Positions 36,751 to 45,129 of a stretch of 64,000 bases of DNA are shown here, piece after piece; the stretch's first letter is position 1, and each line of letters starts with the position of its first letter. Below the pieces are notes generated by a model. That model was not told the origin of the DNA. It made no database searches and saw only the letters and a list, made by a program, of their open reading frames with translations. Origin of the DNA: Schwartzia succinivorans DSM 10502 (GTDB taxonomy: Bacteria > Bacillota > Negativicutes > Selenomonadales > Selenomonadaceae); assembly GCF_900129225.1 (NCBI RefSeq), contig NZ_FQUG01000003.1:1-64000 (forward strand), read 5' to 3'. A program made the position numbers and the translations under genes.

Positions 36751-38189
36751 TGAACTTCTGGGCAGTATCTACGGAGATTCTCATACTCGCATTGATGGTT
36801 GCAGCTCTTGCAATGGACCTGATTCTCCCCAAGGAGGGAACGCGGAGAGGTATTGCTTATGTAGTTATATCGGGGCTTTTGGCAACGCTGGTCTATACCT
36901 TCGGACTTTATCATACAGGCCCGAGTATGACATTCTTTGGCGGTCTTTTTATAGCTGACAACTACGCGCTTTTCTTTAAGCAGCTTTTCATTGTAGGGAT
37001 GCTCTTCAGTGTACTTTTTTCTATGGATTATGTTGAGAAATACATTGAAAGCCCCGGTGAGTTCTATACGATTTTAATGTCGGCCCTCCTGGGAATGTGT
37101 GTCATGGCATCGGCAAATGATTTGCTGACTCTGTTCATAGGTCTTGAGCTCATGACGATATCCTTTTACGTTCTTGTGGGACAGCGCATGGACGACAAGG
37201 ATTCCGGAGAAGCATCCGTCAAGTATCTCATAGTAGGCGCAGGTTCGACAGCAGTCATGCTGTACGGCATCAGCCTTGTCTACGGAGCATCTGGCAGCCT
37301 TGACTTTGTTGTTATCTGCAGAAGCCTCCAGATGTTTTTCTCCATCGGGCTTGCAGGCGTCGTTCTCGTGATGATTGGATTCTTCTTCAAGCTTTCAGTC
37401 ATTCCGTTTCACATGTGGGCTCCTGATGTATATCAGGGTGCACCTACACCGATTACTGCGCTTCTCGCAATGGGTTCCAAGGCTGCGGGTATTGCGGTAT
37501 TCATGCGCGTGCTTTACACGGCATTTCCTCTCCTTGGAGCATACTGGCTTCCTGTGCTTGCCGTATTCGCAGCTATATGTATGGTCGGCGGCAATATCAT
37601 GGCAATCCGTCAGACGGATGTCAAACGCATGCTGGCGTACTCATCAATCGCTCAGGCAGGATACATGATGTGCGGAATAGTATCGGCAGATATTGCAGGC
37701 ATGAAGGCGGTAATGTTCTATGCTATGCTTTATGTATTTGCAAATGTGGGCGCCTTTGCCGTCCTTACCTGTGTTGAAACAATGCGCGGAGGAACAACCC
37801 ACAGGCACATGACAGGACTTGCCCAGTCAGCTCCGATACTTGCGGCGGTTATGACAATATCGCTTCTTTCCATGGCAGGTATACCACCGACAGCAGGCTT
37901 TTCGGGGAAGATATATATCTTCACTGCGGCAGTGGAGCGCGGATATTTGTGGCTTGCGTTCGTGGGCTTTGTAATGTCCATGATTTCCGTTTACTACTAT
38001 CTTCTCGTTGCGAAAGCAATGTACCGCGACCTAACACCTGAGGAAGAAGCTGAGAACACTGCTGTTAAAATTCCCTTTGCGGTTCGTGCAACAGTACTTC
38101 TTTCAGTCATTGCCACAATCGGAACGGGTATTTATCCGGAGCTTTTGGCATCACTTACGAACCTCGCAAGTCAGACTTTTATGAGGTAA
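36747..38189 (+). CDS. nuoN: Complex I subunit N (antiporter-like)
   Basis: A 480-residue, 14-helix subunit with LFIGLELMTISFYVLVG, PFHMWAPDVYQGAPTPITALLA and SSIAQAGYMMCG. It is the last gene of the operon. Since nuoE, F and G are absent, the complex has no NADH-oxidising module here. Confidence 0.95.
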   Translation: MMNFWAVSTEILILALMVAALAMDLILPKEGTRRGIAYVVISGLLATLVYTFGLYHTGPSMTFFGGLFIADNYALFFKQLFIVGMLFSVLFSMDYVEKYIESPGEFYTILMSALLGMCVMASANDLLTLFIGLELMTISFYVLVGQRMDDKDSGEASVKYLIVGAGSTAVMLYGISLVYGASGSLDFVVICRSLQMFFSIGLAGVVLVMIGFFFKLSVIPFHMWAPDVYQGAPTPITALLAMGSKAAGIAVFMRVLYTAFPLLGAYWLPVLAVFAAICMVGGNIMAIRQTDVKRMLAYSSIAQAGYMMCGIVSADIAGMKAVMFYAMLYVFANVGAFAVLTCVETMRGGTTHRHMTGLAQSAPILAAVMTISLLSMAGIPPTAGFSGKIYIFTAAVERGYLWLAFVGFVMSMISVYYYLLVAKAMYRDLTPEEEAENTAVKIPFAVRATVLLSVIATIGTGIYPELLASLTNLASQTFMR

Positions 38190-38205
38190 AAAATGTAATT
38201 ACATT

Positions 38206-38242
38206 CGGCGAATCCAAAAATTATTTTGGGTTCGCCGTTTTG
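38206..38242 (+). terminator. Terminator of the nuo operon
   Basis: A 10-bp stem with one G-U pair (38206-38215 and 38228-38237), followed by TTTTG. Confidence 0.75.
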
Positions 38243-38366
38243 CGTTTATTTGGAAAATCCTCAAGTCACATGGTATGAAACAGTTCATCTCTTGAGACGA
38301 TGTATTTATCCGGTTAAAACTGATATACTTGTATCAAAATAGTGTAATCACAAACGCGGAGGATAT

Positions 38367-38849
38367 ATGATTCTTGTAAGTGCCTGCCTTTTGGGGCAGA
38401 AGGTGAAATATGACGGGGGAGATAATCTGCAGGAGCTTTTGAAGGCGGCAGAGAAGGAAGGACACTTCGTGCCTGTGTGTCCGGAAACTGCAGGAGGTCT
38501 TCCGAGACCACGCGAGCCTGTAGAGATACAGAATGGAACAGGAGAGGATGTGCTTGAATCGCGCGCTGCTGTTCGGAGCCCTTCGGGAAAAGACTGTACA
38601 AAAGAGTTTCTTATGGGAGCACAGTCAGTTCTTGAGACAGCAAAGAGGCACCATGCGCGTGTAGCAATACTGAAGGAGAGCAGTCCCTCCTGCGGTTCGC
38701 ATACGGTTTATGACGGCACATTCACGCACACGAAGATTGAAGGGCAGGGAGTATGTGCCGCGCTGCTGAAAAGAAACGGAATACGTCTTTATTCGGAGAA
38801 GGAAATGACTGCAGAGCTTTTGGAAAAGCTTATTGAAGAGGATGTATGA
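38367..38849 (+). CDS. DUF523 protein
   Basis: A 160-residue protein with the DUF523 pattern: VSACLLGQKVKYDGG at the start, VPVCPETAGGLPRPREP in the middle and LKESSPSCGSHTVYDGTF. Three conserved cysteines suggest a metal or cluster site. Function of the family is unknown. It stands alone between the nuo terminator and the tRNA region. Confidence 0.85.
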   Translation: MILVSACLLGQKVKYDGGDNLQELLKAAEKEGHFVPVCPETAGGLPRPREPVEIQNGTGEDVLESRAAVRSPSGKDCTKEFLMGAQSVLETAKRHHARVAILKESSPSCGSHTVYDGTFTHTKIEGQGVCAALLKRNGIRLYSEKEMTAELLEKLIEEDV

Positions 38850-38888
38850 ATTGACAGTGGGAAAAGTTCATGATAGAATTTCATCATT

Positions 38889-38963
38889 GTCGAGTGATAC
38901 CTAGTGATGTAGATGTAAAGAACTATGGTATTCTCGATAACTTAATAGAATGCGGGCGTGGCG
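38889..38963 (+). repeat. 75-bp partial duplicate of the tRNA-Leu leader and 5' end
   Basis: This stretch repeats, with differences, 39017-39091: both run from GTCGAG through a diverged AT-rich part to AATAGAATGCGGGCGTGGCG, ending 12 bases into the tRNA gene. Both copies are exactly 75 bp and lie 128 bp apart. After the shared 12 tRNA bases the first copy diverges completely. Confidence 0.8.
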
Positions 38964-39016
38964 TATCGCAGGCACTTGACACTTTAGTGCCTTAGTGAAT
39001 GCCTACTGGCCACGCT
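38952..39016 (+). other. tRNA-start remnant with a two-stem fold
   Basis: It begins with the first 12 bases of tRNA-Leu, then unrelated sequence. It can fold by GCGTGGC (38956-38962) with GCCACGC (39009-39015), and inside by AGGCACT (38970-38976) with AGTGCCT (38986-38992). It lacks an anticodon arm and CCA end, so it is not a working tRNA. It may be a tRNA relic or a structured processing signal. Confidence 0.45.
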
Positions 39017-39079
39017 GTCGAGCGGTACTTAGTGATATAGAAGCATAAAACGATAGAATTTTCGATAATTTAATAGAAT

Positions 39080-39164
39080 GCGGGCGTGGCGGAACTGGCA
39101 GACGCGCTGGACTTAGGATCCAGTGCCGCAAGGCATGGAGGTTCGACCCCTCTCGTCCGCACCA
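39080..39164 (+). tRNA. tRNA-Leu (anticodon UAG)
   Basis: An 85-nt type II tRNA with an encoded CCA. The acceptor stem GCGGGCG pairs with CGTCCGC (one G-U), the anticodon arm CTGGA-CTTAGGA-TCCAG gives TAG, a variable arm TGCCGCAAGGCA follows, and the T arm has GGTTCGACCCC. It reads CUA/CUN leucine codons. Confidence 0.96.
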
Positions 39165-39173
39165 GAATTTATT

Positions 39174-39201
39174 CCCTGTCGTAAACCGGCAGGGTTTATT
39201 T
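39174..39201 (+). terminator. Terminator after tRNA-Leu
   Basis: An 8-bp stem with one G-U pair (39174-39181 and 39187-39194), followed by TTTATTT. Confidence 0.7.
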
Positions 39202-39207
39202 GTATCA

Positions 39208-39236
39208 TTGCAAACTGCACGTCAATATGCTAAGAT
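39208..39236 (+). promoter_or_regulatory. Promoter of valS
   Basis: TTGCAA (39208-39213), 17 bp, TAAGAT (39231-39236), ahead of the T-box leader. Confidence 0.6.
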
Positions 39237-39270
39237 AGCGTATATGAAGGCATATTAAGATGCAGGCTAT

Positions 39271-39489
39271 GAAGAAGAGGAGTACGTGTTCAGGTACTTC
39301 AGAGAGGGAACGGCTGGTGTGAGTTCCTGTACTGAGATACGGAAGGTCGCTTCTGAGCTTCCTTTGCAGAACAGAGTAAGCAGAGGCGTTTGACAGCGTT
39401 ATTGTCTTGAGCCGGAGAATCTCTCCGGGAATTTTGGTGGTACCACGAAAGCAGGCTCTTTCGTCCAGATGGACGAAAGAGCTTTTTTA
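39271..39489 (+). promoter_or_regulatory. T-box leader of valS, specifier GTC (Val)
   Basis: Stem I carries AGAGAG near 39300 and GGTGTGAG near the apical region. The specifier candidate is GTC at 39346-39348, a valine codon matching the downstream synthetase. The T-box core is a variant, TTTGGTGGTACCACG, ending near 39448. The terminator is a perfect 12-bp stem (39455-39466, 39471-39482) and six T. Confidence 0.9.
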
Positions 39490-39515
39490 GTTTCATGAAA
39501 CAGGAGGAAGTAAGA

Positions 39516-42173
39516 ATGTCAGAAGAAAGCAACATCCCTAAGGTCTATGACCCGAAATCCTTTGAGAAAAAATGGTATGAGTACTGGGAGAAAAATAATC
39601 TTTTCCACGCGGAAGTGGAGGAGGATAAGGACCCGTACAGTATTGTAATACCGCCACCGAATGTCACAGGTCAGCTGCACATGGGACATGCTATGGATAA
39701 CACTCTGCAGGATATTTTGATTCGCTGGCGCCGTATGCAGGGCTACAATACGCTCTGGATGCCGGGCTGCGACCATGCAGGAATTGCAACACAGGCGAAG
39801 GTAGAGGAAGCGCTTCGCAAGGAAGGCAAGAGCCGCTATGACCTTGGACGTGAGAAGTTCCTTGAGCGTGTATGGGAATGGAAGGAAGAATACGGCAACC
39901 GTATCATGTTCCAGCTCCGTACCCTGGGGTCTTCCTGTGACTGGGAGCGTCAGCGTTTTACGATGGATGAAGGCTGCTCCCGTGCGGTACGTGAGGTTTT
40001 TGTAAGTCTCTATGAGAAGGGCCTCATCTATCAGGGAACACGTATCACAAACTGGTGCCCGCGCTGCAACACGGCTCTTTCGGATATTGAGGTCGAGCAT
40101 GAGACGGAGCAGGGACATCTTTGGCATCTGCGCTATAAGTTCAAGGATTCGGACGAGTATGTTGAGATTGCGACGACACGTCCTGAGACGATGTTCGGTG
40201 ATACAGGTGTCGCTGTACATCCTGATGATGAGCGCTACAAGAACCTCGTTGGAAAAACATTGATTCTTCCTATTGTCAACCGCGAAATTCCGCTCTTCGC
40301 CGATGAATACGTTGACCCGAAATTCGGAACAGGCGCGGTAAAGGTAACTCCTGCGCATGACCCGAATGACTTTGAGATGGGTGAACGTCATAATCTCGAG
40401 CAGATAAAGGTAATCAACAATGACGGTACTATGGGTGCCGGAGCAGGAAAATATGAGGGTCTTGACCGTTATGAATGCCGCAAGAAGCTCGTTAAGGAGC
40501 TTGAGGAGCTGGGCGTTCTTGTATCTACAGAGGAGCATGAGCATGCTGTAGGACATTGCTCGCGCTGCGATACTACAGTTGAACCGCTTGTTTCCAAGCA
40601 GTGGTTCGTAAAAATGGAATCCCTTGCAAAGCCGGCAATTGAGGCTGTTCAGAACGGACGGATTAAGTTTGTTCCTGAGCGTTTCACCAAAATATATATA
40701 AACTGGCTTGAAAATATCCGTGACTGGTGTATTTCCCGTCAGCTTTGGTGGGGTCACCGTATTCCTGCATGGTACTGCGATGATTGCGGTGAAACATCGG
40801 TTTCCCGTACAGACCTTACGGAATGCCCGCACTGCCACGGTACGCATATTCATCAGGATGAGGATGTACTTGATACATGGTTCAGCTCCGGACTCTGGCC
40901 TTTCGAGACTATGGGCTGGCCTGACGACACACCTGAGCTCAAGCAGTTCTATCCGACGGCAACTCTGGTCACGGGCTACGATATCATATTCTTCTGGGTT
41001 GCACGCATGGTTATGATGGGTCTCGAATTTGGCAAGGATATTCCTTTCCATCATGTGTTTATTCACGGTCTTGTGCGAGACAGCCAGGGACGAAAGATGT
41101 CGAAATCTCTCGGCAACGGCATTGACCCTGTTGAGGTTATTGACAAATACGGTGCGGATACACTGCGTTTTATGCTTATAACTGGAAATACTCCGGGTAA
41201 CGATATGCGTTTCTATTGGGAGCGTGTGGAATCGGCACGTAATTTTGCAAATAAGCTGTGGAATGCTTCGCGCTTCATGCTCATGAACCTTGAAGGCTTT
41301 GACAACAGCTTTGTTCCTGAGGATTCTGACTACACTTTGGCTGACCGCTGGATTCTCAGCCGTTATGCCAAGACTGTTGCAGGGGTAACCGAGAATCTTG
41401 AAAAATTTGAGCTTGGTGAAGCTGCACGGTCTATTTATGAATTTATCTGGAGCGAGCTTTGCGACTGGTATATCGAGCTCGTAAAAGCACGTCTTTACGA
41501 CAAGGATAACGCACGTCCCCGCCAGACTGCACAGTATGTCCTTGGCTATGTACTTGAGCACACGCTTCGTCTTCTGCATCCGTTTATGCCGTTTATTACA
41601 GAGGAAATCTGGCAGCATATTCCGCATGAAGGCAAGAGCATCATGGTATCCGAGTGGCCTAAAAATGAAGAGGGCAAGGTTGATGAAGCAGCCGAGGTTA
41701 ATATGACTGCTGTAATGGATACTATCAAGGCTATCCGCAACATGCGTGCTGAGGTAAATGCGGTTCCGGGGCGTAAGAGTGAAGCTGTTCTTCATTTTGC
41801 GGATGATAAGCTTGCCGGAATATTTAAGGAAAATGAGGCGTATCTCCGTGTTCTGGCAGATGCTGAGCCTGTCGTTATTCTTTCGGCTGATGAGGCAAAA
41901 CCGGAAAATGCCATGACGGCTGCGGTCAGCGGCGTAGAGATTTATCTGCCGCTGAAAGGTCTCATTGATGTTGAAAAGGAGACGGCTCGTCTTACAAAAG
42001 AGCTGGAAAATCTGGACAAGGAAATCAAACGCGCCGCAGGAAAGCTCTCCAATCAGGGATTTGTTGCGAAGGCCCCTGCGGATGTCGTCGAAAAGGAACG
42101 TGCAAAACAGAAGGAATACGAGGAAAAGAAGGCGGTTGTCGCAGAACGCCTTAAATATCTCGCAACACTGTGA
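39516..42173 (+). CDS. valS: Valyl-tRNA synthetase
   Basis: An 885-residue class I synthetase. It has HIGH as [15 protein letters not shown] near 47-61, the CP1 editing domain with [22 protein letters not shown] as [14 protein letters not shown] near 530, the anticodon-binding domain, and a C-terminal coiled coil ([19 protein letters not shown]). ATG 39516 has AGGAGG eight bases upstream, better than ATG 39495, which overlaps that site. Confidence 0.97.
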   Translation: MSEESNIPKVYDPKSFEKKWYEYWEKNNLFHAEVEEDKDPYSIVIPPPNVTGQLHMGHAMDNTLQDILIRWRRMQGYNTLWMPGCDHAGIATQAKVEEALRKEGKSRYDLGREKFLERVWEWKEEYGNRIMFQLRTLGSSCDWERQRFTMDEGCSRAVREVFVSLYEKGLIYQGTRITNWCPRCNTALSDIEVEHETEQGHLWHLRYKFKDSDEYVEIATTRPETMFGDTGVAVHPDDERYKNLVGKTLILPIVNREIPLFADEYVDPKFGTGAVKVTPAHDPNDFEMGERHNLEQIKVINNDGTMGAGAGKYEGLDRYECRKKLVKELEELGVLVSTEEHEHAVGHCSRCDTTVEPLVSKQWFVKMESLAKPAIEAVQNGRIKFVPERFTKIYINWLENIRDWCISRQLWWGHRIPAWYCDDCGETSVSRTDLTECPHCHGTHIHQDEDVLDTWFSSGLWPFETMGWPDDTPELKQFYPTATLVTGYDIIFFWVARMVMMGLEFGKDIPFHHVFIHGLVRDSQGRKMSKSLGNGIDPVEVIDKYGADTLRFMLITGNTPGNDMRFYWERVESARNFANKLWNASRFMLMNLEGFDNSFVPEDSDYTLADRWILSRYAKTVAGVTENLEKFELGEAARSIYEFIWSELCDWYIELVKARLYDKDNARPRQTAQYVLGYVLEHTLRLLHPFMPFITEEIWQHIPHEGKSIMVSEWPKNEEGKVDEAAEVNMTAVMDTIKAIRNMRAEVNAVPGRKSEAVLHFADDKLAGIFKENEAYLRVLADAEPVVILSADEAKPENAMTAAVSGVEIYLPLKGLIDVEKETARLTKELENLDKEIKRAAGKLSNQGFVAKAPADVVEKERAKQKEYEEKKAVVAERLKYLATL

Positions 42174-42181
42174 GGCATCCC

Positions 42182-43480
42182 ATGAACTATCAGGAATCTT
42201 TGGAATATCTTGAGGAGCTCAATACATTCGGCGTGAAGCTCGGACTTTCAAGAATCGAACGGCTTGCTGAACTTCTTGGGCATCCGGAACGTAAGTACGA
42301 TACAATTCATATAACTGGGACGAATGGTAAGGGTTCGGTTTCATGTATGACTGCCGGAATCCTTACAGCCTCCGGTCTTCGCACAGGTCTTTATACATCG
42401 CCTCATCTCTTTTCCTATACGGAGAGGTGCAAGGTTGATGGAAAGGAAATTAGCGAAGAAGAATTTGCATCCTGCCTGACACGTGTGCGCGAGGCTGCAG
42501 AGAAAATGGTGCTGGAGGGTGAAGAGACACCAACCCAGTTTGAGGTTTTAACGGCACTGGCATTTCTCTGGTTTGCGGAGCAGAAGGTTAATTATGCGGT
42601 TATTGAGGTAGGTCTCGGAGGTCTGCTGGATTCGACGAACATAATTACCCCTGTATTATCTGTTATAACCAATGTTACCCTTGAGCATGCAGACCGCTGC
42701 GGCGGAACGCTGGAGGGCGTGGCACAGCATAAGGCTGGGATTATAAAAGAAGGTGTTCCTGTCATTACCGGAGCAGAAGGAATTCCGCTCCAAATTATTG
42801 AGAAAGTATCAGAAGAAAAAGATGCGGAGCTTATGGTTCTCGGCAGAGATTTTGCCGGCAGCTTTGAACGCTTCAGCGATGGTTGCCAGGAGCTTGTATT
42901 CTCTTCGGGAAAATTTGAAGTTCGTTCGCTTCATTATGCGCTTTCACTTTTGGGGGACTATCAGATCGCAAACAGTGCTTTGGCTGTTATGGCGGCTGTG
43001 TGGCTTTCGCAGAAAGAAAAAGCAATAACGCCGATGGCACTTCAGACGGCATTGAAAAAGGCGGTTTGGCCCGGACGCTTCGAGGATATGAGTATCGGGA
43101 AACAGCATATACGCGTGGACGGTGCTCATAATCCTGCGGGGATAAAGGCGCTCAGGGCATCACTTGACAGGTATTATCCTGACATGCCCCGTGTTTTCCT
43201 CCTTGGAATTTTGGCAGATAAGGCAATTGATGAAATGCTTCCTGCGCTTCTGCGCAAAGAGGATGTACTGGTTGCCACGCTTCCTGATTCTCCAAGGGCT
43301 GCGGAGCCTGAACTCCTTGTTGAAAAAGCCGATGTGCGGCACGCCGAGGCAGAGCAGGACAATGAAAAGGCACTCAACCGCGTTCTGGAGCTTGCAGATG
43401 AGGATTCGCTTATAGTATGTGCGGGATCGCTCTATCTTATTGGCGGACTTCGGCAAATGCTTTTGCAAAAGGAGCATTGA
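42182..43480 (+). CDS. folC: Folylpolyglutamate synthase / dihydrofolate synthase
   Basis: A 432-residue Mur-ligase-family enzyme adding glutamate to folates. The P-loop is ITGTNGKGSVSCMTAGIL near 43-60, followed by GLYTSPHLFSYTERCKVDG and the C-terminal VDGAHNPAG. The valS-folC pair is typical of Firmicutes. ATG 42182 is preferred to GTG 42170, which overlaps the valS stop. Confidence 0.95.
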   Translation: MNYQESLEYLEELNTFGVKLGLSRIERLAELLGHPERKYDTIHITGTNGKGSVSCMTAGILTASGLRTGLYTSPHLFSYTERCKVDGKEISEEEFASCLTRVREAAEKMVLEGEETPTQFEVLTALAFLWFAEQKVNYAVIEVGLGGLLDSTNIITPVLSVITNVTLEHADRCGGTLEGVAQHKAGIIKEGVPVITGAEGIPLQIIEKVSEEKDAELMVLGRDFAGSFERFSDGCQELVFSSGKFEVRSLHYALSLLGDYQIANSALAVMAAVWLSQKEKAITPMALQTALKKAVWPGRFEDMSIGKQHIRVDGAHNPAGIKALRASLDRYYPDMPRVFLLGILADKAIDEMLPALLRKEDVLVATLPDSPRAAEPELLVEKADVRHAEAEQDNEKALNRVLELADEDSLIVCAGSLYLIGGLRQMLLQKEH

Positions 43481-43483
43481 GTT

Positions 43484-44731
43484 ATGAGAGACCTTAAAGC
43501 AATGCGCAGAAAACGAAATTTAATGTCAATAGAAGGACTGGCGTTCAAGGCTTTTCAGGCCGAGGCCTTTCTGGTGGCGCTTTCACCAACGGCGGCGACG
43601 ATAGCAATGCTTATCAGTTTTCTCCTTTGGCTTATATGCTGGAAAATGGATGATGACGTTCATTTCCGCCATTTTTCCTTTGACAAACCCTTGCTCGTGT
43701 TTGTGATAATATCAGGTCTTTCTGTTCTGGTATCACCGGACAAGGCTTTTAGCTTTTACAATTATTACAACCTTGTAGGGGCTTATGCGATAACGTATAT
43801 TGTGGCAGGACAGCTCGTGCGGACAGAGGAAAGACTAAGGAGTATTCTGGAAGCATTTGCTGTCAGCGCGGCAATTGTTGTGCTGTACGGTTTTTATCAG
43901 TTCATATTCGGAATTGATATCAGCGCGATGAAATGGGTGGACGGGAATGCATTCCCTGAACTCAGCAAGAGAATATTCTCGACATGGGAGAATCCGAATA
44001 TATTGGCCGGATATCTGAATGAAGTAATATGCATGGTGTTTGCTTTCTTTGTGACACTGGAAGACAAAAAGGCAAAATGGATGACGGCAGGAATGATACT
44101 GTGCCTTGTCGCGTGCCTTGCCATGACTTACGCACGTGGTGCATGTCTGGCTATCGCTGTGGTCATTGGCCTGTACGGACTTGTTAAGGACCGCCGTATA
44201 CTTGCCGGACTGTTTGGCGTAGGATTTTTGATGCTGCTTATAGATCCTATGCTTGCAGAAAGACTTTCATCTGTATTCACTCAGACGGATACGTCCTCAG
44301 AAATGCGTCTGGCACTCTGGGAAAGCTCTGTTGACATGATTTGTGATCATCCTATACTGGGAATAGGATGGGGTGCGTACTGGATGGTGTACCCTGAATA
44401 TGATTTCTATATAAATGATGCAACGGTAAGAATTGTCCATGCCCACAATATGTATCTTAACTATGCTGTTGAGGTAGGTGTGTTTGGCGCGGCGGCTTTT
44501 CTGTGGTACTTCTTCGGCACAATGATTCAGGCGTTTTGGAAGGCTCCGAATTCGGATAATTCATCAATGCTTGTGGGGGCCTTTCGATTAGGAATCGGAT
44601 TGGCACTTTTGTCTGTGGCTTTTGGCGGATTAACTGATGATGTGCTGTTCAATATACCGACTTCAATGCTGCTGTGGATGCTTTGCGGATTAGGGGCTGC
44701 GGCACGTGAAATAACACCTCAAAAAGTCTAG
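43484..44731 (+). CDS. O-antigen ligase / polymerase-like membrane protein
   Basis: A 415-residue protein with about 11 hydrophobic helices and a Wzy_C-type domain. A large loop near 270-320 contains the family motif region (EMRLALWESSVDMICDHPIL then GIGWGAYWM) and a late HAHNMYLNYAVEVGVFG. Relatives join O-antigen to lipid A core or polymerise glycans at the periplasmic face, which fits a diderm cell. Four bases separate it from folC. The exact glycan is unknown; no other glycan genes adjoin. Confidence 0.8.
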   Translation: MRDLKAMRRKRNLMSIEGLAFKAFQAEAFLVALSPTAATIAMLISFLLWLICWKMDDDVHFRHFSFDKPLLVFVIISGLSVLVSPDKAFSFYNYYNLVGAYAITYIVAGQLVRTEERLRSILEAFAVSAAIVVLYGFYQFIFGIDISAMKWVDGNAFPELSKRIFSTWENPNILAGYLNEVICMVFAFFVTLEDKKAKWMTAGMILCLVACLAMTYARGACLAIAVVIGLYGLVKDRRILAGLFGVGFLMLLIDPMLAERLSSVFTQTDTSSEMRLALWESSVDMICDHPILGIGWGAYWMVYPEYDFYINDATVRIVHAHNMYLNYAVEVGVFGAAAFLWYFFGTMIQAFWKAPNSDNSSMLVGAFRLGIGLALLSVAFGGLTDDVLFNIPTSMLLWMLCGLGAAAREITPQKV

Positions 44732-44765
44732 GACGTAAGTACCTATATGGATTTCGATATGAAAG

Positions 44766-44813
44766 AAAAAAGCGGAAAGATATGTAAAAGTGCATGTCTA
44801 TTCGCTTTTTTTA
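44766..44813 (+). terminator. Terminator after the ligase-like gene
   Basis: A long stem with G-U pairs and a mismatch (about 44766-44784 with 44792-44811) ending in a T-rich tract. Confidence 0.6.
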
Positions 44814-44948
44814 TTTACCTATATATAGTGCTTGCTGTATAGAAAATTGGATAAAACCACAATATGTTGTAAAAACTATATGTAAGTAAATACTTTCGAT
44901 ATAAATGTGCAAATTGTCGAAAAAAAATACGAAATAATGGCCAAAAAC

Positions 44949-44977
44949 TTGACTCTGATAGGATACAGTGGTATCCT
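44949..44977 (+). promoter_or_regulatory. Promoter of the CoA-transferase / mutase genes
   Basis: TTGACT (44949-44954), 17 bp, TATCCT (44972-44977). The start would be near 44984, which gives a leader of about 145 nt. Confidence 0.65.
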
Positions 44978-44983
44978 TAGTCG

Positions 44984-45107
44984 TGGGTAAAGATGATATG
45001 AAACGTTGCAACGCCGGATGTGAAGATCATAGGCTGATGCGAGCGGCCTGGAAGGTCTGAACTGCCGGATGCCAGCGAGTCATATCGAAAAAAGACCAAA
45101 TCGGTCT
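44984..45107 (+). promoter_or_regulatory. Structured leader RNA upstream of the succinate CoA-transferase
   Basis: A closing helix GATATGA (44995-45001) with TCATATC (45080-45086) encloses an 80-nt, GC-rich segment that carries two copies of GCCGGATG (45013-45020 and 45064-45071) and a GGCC-TGGA-AGGTC-like hairpin. A second small hairpin AGACC/GGTCT (45093-45097, 45103-45107) lies just before the ribosome site. The compact fold resembles an aptamer that acts on translation; no known riboswitch consensus, including the B12 box GCCACTG, is seen. Confidence 0.45.
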
Positions 45108-45129
45108 CTATATTAAAGGAGGTTTTTTG

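Noticed and set aside
39519-41795. A 758-codon open frame on the minus strand opposite valS
   Set aside because: It is the antisense shadow of valS, whose frame has HIGH and KMSKS motifs. The minus frame shows no family pattern and no ribosome site.
44984-45107. Cobalamin riboswitch before the mutase genes
   Set aside because: The leader lacks the B12 box GCCACTG and the usual core, and it is too short. It is kept only as an unidentified structured leader.
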